Source: Salticus scenicus
Lineage: Eukaryota; Arthropoda; Arachnida; Araneae; Salticidae
NCBI GenBank assembly: GCA_963930645.1
Contig: OZ005649.1
Location: 77,871,626 to 77,935,625 of the forward strand
Length of the DNA stretch: 64,000 nucleotides
Direction: 5' to 3'
The notes under the pieces were generated by a model that ran no database searches, was not told where the DNA came from, and worked only from the letters and a program-made list of their open reading frames with translations. A program made the translations under genes and the position numbers. Shown in pieces: positions 46,342-58,500 of this stretch (positions within the stretch are counted from its first letter, which is position 1; every line of letters starts with the position of its first letter).

Positions 46342-46618
46342 TTATAATTTTCTAAATATTTTTATTTTTTATTTTATTTTATTTTATTTTTTGGTCAAAC
46401 ATTAGTTAATTTTTTTTTTTTAAAGTTTTTATTATTGTCAAATTGTTCACAATATATCATAACAGTAATATGATTTTTTAAATATAATGTTTGCTACAAA
46501 TTTCGTTCTTTTTCGAAGCTGTTCTGGACAAATTGATTTTTTGCCGCATTTCAGTAGGTATTTAAATAGTAAAGATTAAGATATTAGTATAAACCAGACA
46601 TCTAACTTGCATAGAAAC

Positions 46619-46649
<31 letters not shown>

Positions 46650-46729
46650 AAAAGGAATTTCTACATCCCCCCCCCCTCCTATTAAGTCTGTAGCCAAAAT
46701 ATACAAGGTAATATTGGATTGGTCGTGTG
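46342..46729. other. AT-rich spacer with homopolymers
   Basis: T-rich stretches near 46355-46430, a ~27-A run at 46619-46645 and a 9-C run at about 46668-46676. Two overlapping minus-strand open frames (46602-46922) contain the homopolymers and are unsupported. Confidence 0.4.
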
Positions 46730-48399
46730 GTAGGAGAGATTGAGCGCATAGACAATCGGAGGGAAGGAGTAGAATGTGAGCTCTGCTACTCCAGGCCGCT
46801 GTACAACAGCAATAGTGGAGCATTGATTTGAATTTGCATACTGATTGTTTCGATCGCGAAGATAAAACATTATTATTTTGTCTTTTTTCAAAAATAAATA
46901 CTTGAATTTTTATATCGCTCACTAGGATTTTCTATAGAATGGCAATAGTAGAAAACATTTTTAAATTAAAATATTTCACATAAGCTACTAACCAAGACTA
47001 ACGGCAAGAACACCAGAATGTCTCTATAAAAGCGAATAATTATGAATAAATGGCTAGACAAACTTGGAAGCGTTTGTGCATTTGCTACTTAGGCGTGATT
47101 GCGCAATGGTTCCTTAAATTCTATAGTAGGAGAGATTGCGCAGCTTATTAGTAATGACAAGACAATGAGGCTGAATTTGTTGAAATTTTGGAACTGTACC
47201 AGAAGACAATTTCGACTAGTTTAAAGCTGGACTAGTTTAAACCATCCGAGACGGGGCATCATTATGAAAACCGTCCCAAACATCCGAAATTGGGCATTAT
47301 GCAAGAGTGGCAACTTTCAACAAAAGCCACAAATCTGGCAATATTTACCTCTTGAGAGCTAATGTAAGCCTATGGGAAATTTATCGCAAAATATTTAACG
47401 TTAATGTATATCTATTTAGTTTTGCAATATTTTCAAGAATGGTCCTCAAATTTTGTATAACTATCAGCTGCTTAAACACAAGGAATAAAACTGAATGCAA
47501 ACAAAAAAAATATTAGCCTTCTGAAATTTCTTTTTAAAGACTGTAGTCGTCTAAATTTCAATAAAATAAAATAAATCAGATAAACGTAAAGATATTTAAA
47601 GCTGAAACGATAAGATTTAAATACAAGTGAAATTTAGATTTTGCGATTTGAAATATTTGTGCGGAAGATTTCGAGAAAATAACTTTAATAGATAATAAAC
47701 AGTGCGCGAATTCAGGGCTTAAAAGTGGGCGGAATCAAACATATATTAATACTGGACACACGGCGTGCTACCCGTCTTGTTGGTTCAAAAATGCATTGCA
47801 CACACAATGTGCAATCCATGTCGAATGGGTTAACTCGTAGCAGGTAATTACACGAAAGCTACGCCATTGAAGATTGTAGGCTACGACAGATTAAATTAAC
47901 AAACAAGGAATAATTCAAATTGAAAAAAAAAAAATAAAAAAATACTAACTTTGAATTAAATGTGTTATCTGGTAACTTAATGTTATTTTGTAATACTCTC
48001 TATTCTTGATTTTCCCAATTCTTTCTTTCTTTTTTTTTTTTTCGTTAAATGAACAAAAAAAAAAAAAAAAAAAAAATCTTTAAAAATATCTTTTAGTTTT
48101 CTGATTTTTTTATTTTATTGTAATATTCACTTTTAATCCTAATACAAAAATATTTAATTGCAAAAACCATACAACAATATAATTTAAGTGCAATTATTAT
48201 TGCGAACAATTTATTATAGTTATAATTAAGCGCAATCTCTCCTACCTATGAGCGCTATTGCTCCTACGCTGGAAGGAGAGATTGCGCAAAATATCTCTCT
48301 TGATTTTACAGCAGCTGTTGCTTTAAATTTTACTATAATAACAAAATAGTAATGATAATGCATAGAAAACATTTCAAAATTATTCAGCAATAGTTTAGC

Positions 48400-48441
<42 letters not shown>

Positions 48442-48497
48442 TATATATTATTTGGATTTTTTGCATCATTTTGTTGAATTATGCGCAAACTCCCCTA
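46730..48497. repeat. Recurrent GGAGAGATTGCGC motif region
   Basis: The word GTAGGAGAGATTGCGC or a close variant occurs at 46730-46747 (+, with an AG insertion), 47126-47142 (+), 48230-48245 (-), 48273-48287 (+) and 48483-48497 (-, more diverged). The pair at 48230-48287 forms a hairpin, and 47126 with 48245 could be outer inverted termini of a ~1.1-kb element, but inner sequences do not match beyond the motif. The rest is AT-rich, with T/A runs at about 48030-48076 and (TA)n at 48402-48440. No gene. Confidence 0.5.
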
Positions 48498-49537
48498 GCT
48501 TTACCTTAATTTTTATTAGTAACTGTGTGTATATGTTTCTAAGGTCGAAACAAGGAAGGTCTTTTCGAAGGTCTTTTCTAATGCAGCAAATGGAATCCAA
48601 CTAGACCCAGTGTTCTTAATTTGTATAACTAACCATACTATTAATAGAGAACATATCTCACATAGAGATATTAATAACCATACTATTATTTTGACTTGGT
48701 CGTGCTGTTATTTTGACCTATTATGCGTTTTACAATTATTTGTGTTTACATCGAAAGTTATATTTTATTTAATTAATTTTTATTTGAATTTAGTAAGGTG
48801 AATAAATACATAACTCAAATCAGAAATTTCTCAAAAATTAAAAATGCTATTTTTTTTTGTTTATAATTAGCCATGTGTCTAATGATCATTTTTGAAATTA
48901 ATTTAGCAATTTACAACGATGTGAACTTTAAAGGTTTTACAAATTTTTTGCTGCCCTGAAGAAACACGTAGGCATTATTATAATTATTCTAAAACTATGC
49001 GAAACTGCCTTCTGTTATTAACACGTTTATTGTCTAGCTGAAAATTGGAATTTCGTACAAATAGAAAAAAAATAAAATCCTTTCCCTAGTGGCCGATATA
49101 AATATTACGTGCCGTTTCATATCCTCTATACTATTCCACGGAGTAACTTCATAGCGATGTCCACGCGATAACGCGTGATTGGCAAATAACGTGTTAAATT
49201 ACATTTTAATTTTATGTTGGTTTCAGTAATTGTAGGAATGTAACACATGCTAAAATATTCAAACTTTTATGTGCGAATCAGTTGCATTCATTACCAATTG
49301 TAAACATTTAATGTTACTGTTTGGTATAAAAATTCGACGTCAGGTTGCTCGAGTGGTTTTAGGGATTTTATTAGACATATAAAAAAGTCAATTTTAATTA
49401 GAAGTTTAAATGAAAGAAAAATGTATTGAATGAAAATATTTTCTTGGCTTCTATATAAATAGTAAGTAGATATTATAATTTAATAAGCTAAAAGGGTTTT
49501 CTCTCCTCCTTAAGGCGCAGATGCGGAGTGTTTTGTT
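48498..49537. other. AT-rich spacer, no gene seen
   Basis: An 'accatactattaatagagaac' / 'accatactattattttgac' near-duplicate lies near 48634-48690. No coding or RNA gene recognised. Confidence 0.4.
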
Positions 49538-49991
49538 CACTGAGGAAAAAAAATATTTTGCCTTCATCTAGAATGAATAAGTGGTCATTTTCTAAATCCC
49601 TAAACTAGAAATATAGATTTCCGAGCTATACGCATGAGGCACGCCAATAAACTGAATATAAGAAATGATCGAGAATTTCTAGTCTACACATTTACAGATG
49701 GTGAAACAATATTCTGAATATTTTGTATTGTGAAAAATTCTCGCTTGCTTTTTTAGAATTGGGAAATAAACCAAGAAGTTCCGGAATCCCGCCTCTTGCA
49801 TTCTCATTTATTTTCAGATATTTTTAAATAACATTGCCCTCGATAATATAGGCAAACGTTCTTGAATTCTAATATTGGTTTCTCGAACTCGCTTTCAATG
49901 GGGACTAGAATTTATAAGGATTACATGGAACTATTTTTTCTAGAGCCACAATTTAGTTTCTAGATGTCAGTTACAGAATTTTTTATCAGTG
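49538..49991 (+). mobile_element. CACTGAG MITE copy 4
   Basis: Starts CACTGAGGAAAA, ends ...TTTTATCAGTG, and matches copies 1-3 throughout, in the orientation of copies 1 and 2. Unlike them it is not flanked by TA on both sides, so either its flanks have mutated or its ends are slightly eroded. Confidence 0.8.
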
Positions 49992-50067
49992 AGTTACATT
50001 TATTATTCGGAATGTCAGTTTGACATTTTTCTACTAATTTACCATTTTAAGCTTTATTTATTTACTA

Positions 50068-51094
50068 CTAGCAGGCTACGCCCGCTTCGCTGGTCACTAT
50101 ATTTAAATGAATTTTCGAAAGAATTGAATTAATATTTATTTTTTTACACCACATTATAGACACAAACTAAAAAAAAAAAAAACTAAAAAAAACTGAAACT
50201 GCTCCAAACCTCGCTTCGGATACCCGCTGTCTACGGCAGCTCTTTTCCCGCCAGCACTGCATCAGGTCTAGGTTTCCCATGCCTGCAGAAAGATCTTTCT
50301 CGGGCACATCAATCTGGATATTTATCGACGACAGGGGGGATCTGCTACTATTTAAGAACTACGATTTTAAATATGACTGTATCTCAGCATCTATTAAATA
50401 TTTTAGTTTTGAACCATGTATTTTATAGCCCATGTATTTACACTATATTACAATTTGATTCCGACCAATGTAATAAAATAAAATAAAATAAAAAGTAGAT
50501 AAAAAAATAGATAGATAAACAAATAAATTTTAATCAATTTAATTCTTTTTACTACGTATATACTACCATTTTTCCCGATAAATACTGTAAATAAATAAAA
50601 AAAAATAATAATAAATAAAAGTTTTTTTTTTTGAAGGAATTAATTAAAAATTGAAAAATAAGAAGTTGTTCTGCTATAAAAAAAAATAAACATAACTGTT
50701 ATAAATACGTTTTTCAATTGAAAACTAATTATACTTAATTTTTTCTACTGAATTATGATTTTTTTTCAATAAATATAACAACAACAACAACAAAAAAAAA
50801 TCGCCTTCAAATGAATGCATTAAATAAAAATAAGTTGCATAATAGCCGTTGCTGAGATACGCAGACGATTGAAGCAAAAGAATAAATCTATGAAAATGAA
50901 GCATTAAAGCAAATATTTAAAATCGAAAAAACATTAATTAAAAAAATTCAAATTTGAAATTCGAAAAAATCTCGATGAGGTGCACACTTGCAGGCTCCCA
51001 GGTACCTATATGCCAAATCTGGAAGTTCTGCGATCAGTAGTGTGAGCGCCGGAGCGCAGACACACACACAGACACTTCTCTTTATTTATATAGA
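50068..51094 (-). mobile_element. Non-autonomous Helitron, 1.03 kb
   Basis: On the minus strand it starts with TC (51094-51093) after a host A, as TCTATATAAATAAAGAGAAG followed by (TG)n and CTGCGCTCCGGCGCTC, and ends GGGCGTAGCCTGCTAG (50068) before a host T. The TC...CTAG ends, A/T target and G+C-rich 3' end fit the Helitron pattern. The interior has a G+C-rich patch (about 50200-50340) and AT-rich filler, with no Rep/helicase frame. It is unrelated in sequence to the 12286-14652 Helitron except for the general end design. The 3' stem is short and imperfect. Confidence 0.65.
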
Positions 51095-51860
51095 TGATAC
51101 ACCGTGAAAGGGATTTTCCCGTATACACAAAGAACAAAGAAATATAAAAATGTGAAAATATCTATCTATTTATATAAAAATATATAACAGAAAATTGTAC
51201 AAGTTTGGTTTGTATTAAATTTTAAACATTTTTGATATTTTATTTTAATAAAAATATTTTTCCCAGTTTACTGCATGCTTTTATAATATATTAATTAAAC
51301 CAGTCTGTTGTGGCCATCACAAAACTTTCTTTTATGTTACTCTATAATTTCGACGCATTTTGTTTAAAATACATGTAAGCTTAATCATAACATTTCACAT
51401 TGAAGATTTTACATGAGGGTTTTGTTGCACATTTAATCAACATAAACTGAGATATAGTAATGTAAATATGATAGAAGATCAGTAATAGCAGCGTCATCCG
51501 TCGGCCAATATGCACTTAAATTAAGTCAGCGGTCATTTTCATAACGGTTATGCTACATATCAAAATCCTGCATTTATATGCCATAGAAGCTGAGATTTAG
51601 TCTTCCTGTTCTGGAAGTAAATTTCAGCACAGCAATGGCACCTGTTAGCCCATAGTAATCCAAAACGAATGAATGTTGTGTAACATAATAGCCCTTTCAA
51701 GTACCAAGTTTTGGGCAATTATATAGAATAGATTTTGAGGTATAGTCTTCCGTTAAATGGGAGAAAACAGCGTCACCTGTTGAGGGGTTTACGCCAAAAA
51801 ATTAATAGGCTCTAATTTATGTATGCACACACACACATATATATATTGTTATACATCTGA
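51095..51860. repeat. Diverged repeat family 1, cluster e
   Basis: From about 51380 the familiar phrases return: 'catccgtcggccaatatgca', 'aaattaagtcagcggtcat', 'gccatagaagctgagattta', 'agatttt.gaggtatagtctt', 'cacctgttgaggggtt'. Similar to 1851-2590. 51095-51380 itself is featureless. Confidence 0.5.
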
Positions 51861-53214
51861 TAACTCCTCGAAACAAAAACAAAGTTTAAAACTGTAGAAA
51901 ACTGATTTTTAAATATTAAGTTCAAAATTTGAAACATTTTTTAAGGTTTATGCTTTTCTTTTTGATTATTAAATAATAAATATTTGCTCAGTAAGTGCGT
52001 TGAAATAGTATCATGTTTTATAAATGTTCATAAATATACAAACGCAAGACGTATAACTTTTGAAATAATAAATTATCGTAGTTTTTTTCTTAAGAAGATT
52101 GCATTGAAAACATAAAAGAAAAATAAAACCTACTGGATACTTTTGTACATTTACATCAAATTCTCATTTACATTTAATTGCAAAAAATCATTTTTCAGAG
52201 AAAAATATTGTGATACCTCTACAAAAACAAAATCTTACTTCTAAAAGACTTCATTTACATATTCATTATTATGAAAACTTTCACAATATTAAAAGTATAA
52301 CAAAACCTTTTTTTTTTTTTTTTTTTTTTTTTGAAATTTTAATATTTCGAATTACAGGTCTATTGTTTCCTTTGATAAATCTTCTTAAAATAACATGTAA
52401 TTTTCGAAAGTGTGTTCGATTATCACTTTTCTAATGAAATATTGTCATCACGCATCAAAGAAATTTGAATAAAGAAGAAATAAACTAATTAATTACTTAC
52501 ATTTTTTATTAGTGAATACAACTTTCAACAAAATGTACATAAATCGATGTATATTTATAGTTTAATGTAGTGTAATATGGTGTGAAAAATATTCACTGAA
52601 ATTAATTTGAAGAAAAAATGCATGTTATGACATTTTTAAATTTTTGTATAGGAGTAAATACACACAGAAAAAAAATTCATGACATTTTGCGCTATTAAAT
52701 ACTAAACAAATGACGCATATTCAGTATATATGACAACTGTATTTGTAAACCAACTACTTTAAACGTCTTAAGATTCTATCCTACATTCGGGAATTTTAAG
52801 TATGTTTTTCTAATCAATATATTAATAACGCTTAAATTAACAAAATAAACACTGTATTACCATGTATATTGTATAAGTAACAATAAAAAACAAACGAATG
52901 CATTCATAAAGTGTTGAAAAAATTAACTCTATTAAATAATAAGTTTTGTACAAATAGTCACTAATGAGAAAAGAAATAAAAATAATGAAATATTATATGT
53001 AACCATTCTTATAAAGGTAAAATTCTCAAATTAAAATGAAATAAAATTAGACAAACGGGGAAAATTTAATAATACTATGAGAAATAAAGCAAGATATATA
53101 TTGGTGTCAAAATGCAAGACAAATTCGTAAATTATTTTGTGATACTATGAATAACACAGATCGACGATAAAATATTTTTCTTCAAGGTAATATGTTTTTC
53201 TTATGTATTTTTAG
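51861..53214. other. AT-rich spacer, no gene seen
   Basis: Contains a T run of about 22 bases at 52310-52332. No gene or element recognised. Confidence 0.4.
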
Positions 53215-53570
53215 ATGCTTATTAAGGAAAAACTATTTGAAAATTTCCGTCACGTACAGTTTTGGCAAGAAATGAGATTATATGAGCCTAGAGCTCCACT
53301 TTTACAACTCCCATCTAAGTTATATGACGGAAAATCTGGGTAATATGCGTGAAAAGGAAGAAAATCTATTTCATCAAGACACCGAAGAAATGCAAACAAG
53401 TTATCCGGGACGATTTAACATGTTTGAAGATCATTGGATGCTGCATAGGTAATTTCCCCGCCCCTTTCACACAACGCCTTCTCGCCGTGCGAAAAGTAAA
53501 ATACTGTGAAAGGAGCGTCGATGTAAAGAAACACATTAAAAGACAATGTGTCAATAATAGCCAATTTTAA

Positions 53571-55533
53571 TATATTTTATAAATAAATTGTTTCGAATTT
53601 GTTATAGTCTTTAGGAGAATTCATCTGATCCTCAACATTACTTTGCGAAAATTACTTACGACATAAAAAAAAAAAAAAAGAAAAGAAAAGAAAATCATTT
53701 CTGAGTTTAGCGCATGAAAACACATTAGAAACACCCAAAGTAGTGCAAAAAAATAAATAAATAAATAAATAAATAAAAATAAAATAAAAATAAAATAAAA
53801 TAAATAAACAAATAAATAACAAATATCAATAATAATAAGTACGATTTTGCAAGCCTATGCAATTTGTAAAGGCTGGTTCATAGCTGCACCTACATTTTCT
53901 CCCATGTTGCATAGTGTAAACGTTTACAGTCAATAATAACATGTTGTATAAAAACTAACACTTTTATTAGAGCTTCTAAACGAAGGGGAGGAGAAACGTT
54001 CCAACGATATATTACTTTTTACTTATATTCAACATAAAACACGGCTTAGAGTTGATGTGTATGGATGATAATCTCACCAAGAAAATTCTCATATATGATA
54101 GATTGCCGGTCATAACCTACATAAAACGGATAGCATGTTCACTTTACTATTCGCCAAAAGAACATTTGAATACTTACTGGCGGTAAATTAAATAGTTTAA
54201 ATAGAGAAATACTTTGTTCACTTTAAATCATCTTAAATGAAGCTACTGATATACAAGTAAATTCTAAAACTCTAACTTCCAACATCCAAAACCTAGCTGA
54301 CGTACTTTTTACTTTTCTCTGAAACCAATGCCAACTAAACGAAAATCGAAAGTACAGTACACCTTCAGCTCTATGGATAGTCTACAATTCCTCCGAAACT
54401 AACTCCAGTTCAACGAAATTCGACTAGCCTTCAACTTACTAAATTGTCCATGAGCAATTTACACTAACAATCTCAGCGCAGTTTGGAGTGATTAAGTAAG
54501 TGTGTGAGGCTTCACTACCTTACAGATTTGTATGAATTAATTGAAACTACATATTTAAATTAAAAATGTTTTAAACAAAAAATAGTAATACAAAATGAAG
54601 AAAATAATATATATATATATATATATTAATGTGTTGTTACTAGTTCGGATGTATTAAAAGATGTTGTTAGATGTTGTTAATCTTTGCTTTAGACCAAACA
54701 TTACAGTAAGCAAACGAATATGTTCATTTCAAATAAAAACAAACGTTAGAGTTATTTCCACAGAAAAATAGATCTGACTTCCACTTCAGAAAAATTATTC
54801 TGATAAAAATTCTGATCTGAAAAATTAGCTTCCAATGGTAACCCGCTTTTCAAAATATCAGAAAAGAAGAGAGAGAGGGAGAAAGTTTTTGAGTTTGTAA
54901 AATACAGAAAGTAGCAAAAGTAAAATTTCTGCAACTCAAAAGTAATTTTTAGACACTGATAAAGTAGGTGATTTTGTAAATTACATATTACGGAATGTAA
55001 ACGCGAAAAATCCTATATACATCAAATATTTAATATGATAAAAAAAAAAAAAAAAAAAAAAAAAAATGAAAGTTTTTGAAAATTGTCAAATTTTTAATAT
55101 ATAAATGTTAAAAATCAACCATTGTTTTTTGTTTTTTTTTCTTAACGACAGCAATAGTGTTCCTAATTGTGGCTGTACCAAAAAGTGTACAACTAAGAAT
55201 CCAAATAACTGAAATGTTTTCCTGCAGCACAGCTGTAATGTTTCTTTTTACAATAAGAAAGAAAAATCGCGTTAAGGAAAAGGAAAATTCCTTCAAAGTT
55301 GATGATAGTTTTCCAACATCTATAAATTAAAGATTCTTATCTTTGAAAAAGACTCATGTAAAATTTTCCAACGAAAAAAAAATCTGATTTTTTTTTTTTT
55401 TCTTTTTAAGAATATCCAATTAGCAAATTGTAAACAATACGTTTTTGACATTATTGATATTAGTTAGGGGGAATAATTATTTTCAGTTTAAGCTTTATTT
55501 TAATCAAAGGAAAGTATTACAATCATATATACA

Positions 55534-55572
<39 letters not shown>

Positions 55573-55595
55573 CTAAATTTATTTTGGTATTTATA
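53571..55595. other. AT-rich spacer with simple repeats, no gene seen
   Basis: (AAAT)n-like tracts at about 53745-53820, (TA)n near 54607-54628, a ~27-A run near 55040-55066, a T run at about 55388-55401 and (TA)n at 55535-55565. The region 53860-54530 has more mixed composition but no recognisable element or coding frame. Confidence 0.45.
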
Positions 55596-56730
55596 CCCTC
55601 CGTAAAAGGGAAATTGTAATGCCAAGATATAGTTCGCATAGCTTCGTCCAACTTTCAGGAACGATAGTGGTGAGATGGATATTCAAAGGATAAAAAAAAA
55701 ACCAGACAAATAAAATCGTTATAAACCAATTTATTCGGTATTTAATGTACCCACCTCAGGAAGCTTTACAGGCCTCAATCCTGTGAGGAACGCTATTAAT
55801 GAGTTTATTGATAATTGCTGGAGGTAACATTTGCCAAGCCACATCCAATGCTGTGCGTAAATCATCCATAGTTTGCGCCAGTGTTGCTTTTCACGTCACG
55901 TCCAATGAGATCCCACAGGACCGGTAGGACCGGTGAGACGCTCGGCGAAATGGGCTGTTCCGTAGCATTCTCCGGGTCACCGCCATACCCGTCAACAGTC
56001 ATCATTCCTCCACAGACAGAAACAAAATTCATCCGTGAACAATACCCAATGCCATTCGATGGTCCAGGTACGATGACGATGACACCACGCCAGGCGTCTA
56101 GCCCTGTGTTGAGCTATCAACGGTACCCCTGTCGCGAGTACCCGTGCACGTAACTGTACTTCCTGCAGTCTGTTGTGTAGGGTTTGGGCGGACACAGATC
56201 CACCTGCAGCTGAAGGCAACAGGCTTCGGATGTCACGTGCCGTGGAGAATGAGTTTCAAAAAGTCGACTGGCAAATACGCCGTTCTCTGCACTTTGACGT
56301 GCACATGTGCGCTCCACTTCTTCTTCAGCGTGCACTTAGACTTTCCTGAATGCATCGTGTGACACAACGTTGGATGGTACTCACGTTGTGCCCAACACGA
56401 TTTGCTATTGGGCATAGCGACAAACCAAGCTCATGGAGTTCGATAACACGTGCACGTTCCTCGGTCGATAACTGATGGTATTGTGCTCACCGACATCTCA
56501 GAGGCATTTTTTATGCTTCTTTGAAAGTCGCAAATGCTACGCAAAACCTTAGATGCTGTTTATAAGAAGGGAAAGTTCCTGGCTTTTATAGCTGGAATAT
56601 GAGTACCACGTGATCAGACGCGTGAACAAATTTAATAATTTCCATATCCATTTCACCACTATCACTGCTGAAATTTGCACGACACTACGTGCATTATTTC
56701 TTATTGTTGCAATTTCACTTTTGAGCAGTT
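55596..56730 (-). mobile_element. Tc1-like transposon, decayed, both TIRs present
   Basis: The two ends are inverted copies over roughly 95 bases with indels: 'aaaagggaaattg' (55604) against the inverse of 'caatttcacttttg', and GATAGTGGTGAGATGGATAT (55664) against the inverse of 'atatccatttcaccactatc' (56644). Both ends abut TA (55594-55595 and 56731-56732). The transposase lies between on the minus strand. Total length is 1135 bp, short for a Tc1 element because the catalytic half of the gene is largely deleted. Confidence 0.75.
55756..56507 (-). pseudogene. Tc1-like transposase pseudogene
   Basis: Read from the ATG at 56507, the frame has a TGA at codon 7 and further stops. It contains the N-terminal helix-turn-helix (STEERARVIELHELGLS ... 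ANRVGHNVSTIQRCV), the second DNA-binding part (VSAQTLHNRLQEVQLRARV), and the catalytic start WHWVLFTDEFCFCLW, where TDE matches the family's SDE landmark. A deletion then removes most of the catalytic core. The C-terminal end reappears in another frame with WDLIGRD and LRTALDVAWQMLPP ... INSVPHRIEACKAS. A natural stop follows at about 55756. Inactive through stops, a deletion and frameshifts. Confidence 0.85.
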
Positions 56731-57762
56731 TAGATGTTTAAACGCATTGACAAAAATAAGAAATAAGAAATACTTTTTAGGAACAACCATTAAATTCAAT
56801 ATGAAAAGCATATAATGTAATATCTTAAGATATAGAATATTTTCTTACACAAAAATAAGTAAGAGAAAAATGTAACACACATAAACTCAGAATGAGGTTT
56901 CAGAATACATTTATCTCTACATCATCAACCGTGAAAAATTTCATAACGTGATATATCTTTTTCAGATATGCGCAGTTGCTTGAGTAGAGTTCTTGAAAAA
57001 ATGAAAATTCCTGGAAATAGGGAAAATTCGTACAAGAGACACACTCTCTTTAAAAAATAATAATTATTGTTTTTCCTTTAAAAATTTTTTGAAAACTTTG
57101 TGAAACAAGTTTTTCTGATTTCTGTGTTTGTCTGAAAGGGAAATGTAAAATAAATTCATTGAAAGTATATGAAATATATTATAATTCTTTTTAAATTTAT
57201 TTTGAAGATTAAGAAAAATAGCTGGGATCTCAGTAATCACTATTTTGAATACCACTAATTTTACAGTTATCGTCATCATTCGATTGTAGTACATATCATC
57301 GAAAGAAAAGTACAAAGATTGCTTTATATAAAAAGTAATAATTCTAAAAATGGTTGCAGAAAATTCTGTAAATAATTTACAGATATGGTAGATTGACTTT
57401 TTTAGAAATTAATTAACTACTTGTATTTACATGATAATTTTGAAAACGAAATCAGTATGCATATTTGTATGTCGATTGTAGATATGATGCGTGAAATTAC
57501 TGTTTTAAAAAAACCAATTTTTAAATTACCTTCTATAATTTGTTTAATTTTTCATTTTATCATTTACCATTCAGAATCTATTGACTATTTATTGTTATAT
57601 TAAATAAAGTTTCTATTTCGTTCAAAATGTTTAAAAATTAAAAGTTACTGAGCTTTTCAGTATAATTAGTCATATGCAAAATTATTTAATGAGTCTAAGG
57701 TACATTAAAGAAAGCTTCCCGAGAGTATTAAGTTTTTCTTGGCACTGTATTACGATACCAAC
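56731..57762. other. AT-rich spacer before block B, no gene seen
   Basis: Short open frames at 57064-57315 (-) and 57421-57603 (+) have no motif. No TIRs or tandem repeats seen. Confidence 0.45.
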
Positions 57763-58123
57763 TAGTTCTGAATAATTTTTTATGAAGAGTTTGTAAGCGC
57801 TGATAACACTATTTCGCAGTAATACCAAGTATTGCGAAGTTTTGAAAAAAATATGTAATTCGAACGGTATTATCGGATAAAGCAAGGCATTAGTTGGAAT
57901 TAGATAAGGTTGCTATGGAAATAATAGTGGCAATTGAAAAGTTTAGCTATCGGTGAAGTTTTCGTGTATGGTTATTCCGAATGTATTTTTAAGGAAGTTT
58001 GTTATAGCAAATATCTAAAGTGATATCGTAGTTATGACCTATGTATGAAGCGAGATTACAGTGTCTAGAATAAACAGTGTGGAAAGCGGCAAATGAAGTT
58101 GTACTAAAAAAAAAATTAAACAT

Positions 58124-58500
58124 CTCCCCAGATATCACTGTAATCGAAGCTAGTGTCACGAAATCAAAACCGAGACTCCCTATTGGTTAATTATGCGCTT
58201 AGATCACGTGATTGAGCAGACGAAACTCGGAAAATCCAATCAGCTCTTTGATTTGAGCAAAAAAATTCGATCGCAGCGCCGTCTGGGAAGCTTAATTTTT
58301 TAAACAATATTTTAAACATACGATCATAAGCGCTTGCCACGGTGAATATTCTAGGCGCTGTAGCGAGATATTAAAGATAAAAGAGTTCAGTTACAGTGAG
58401 TTAGGTTTAGAGTTGAGTTTTGCTTTGAGAGATGAGTTCTAAGGTTTTTTAGTTCCTAAAAGTTTGAGTATATCTTTATTCTCCATGGTCTACAGTATAA
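58124..58500 (+). promoter_or_regulatory. Promoter-like patch inside block B
   Basis: Same motifs as 4845-5220: reverse CCAAT, palindromic E-box, forward CCAAT, and the initiator-like TCAGTTACAGTGAGTTAGG. Substitutions between the copies avoid the E-box and both CCAAT boxes but touch intervening bases (for example CGCGCC- and GTAA-type changes nearby). The sample is too small to prove selection. Confidence 0.3.
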
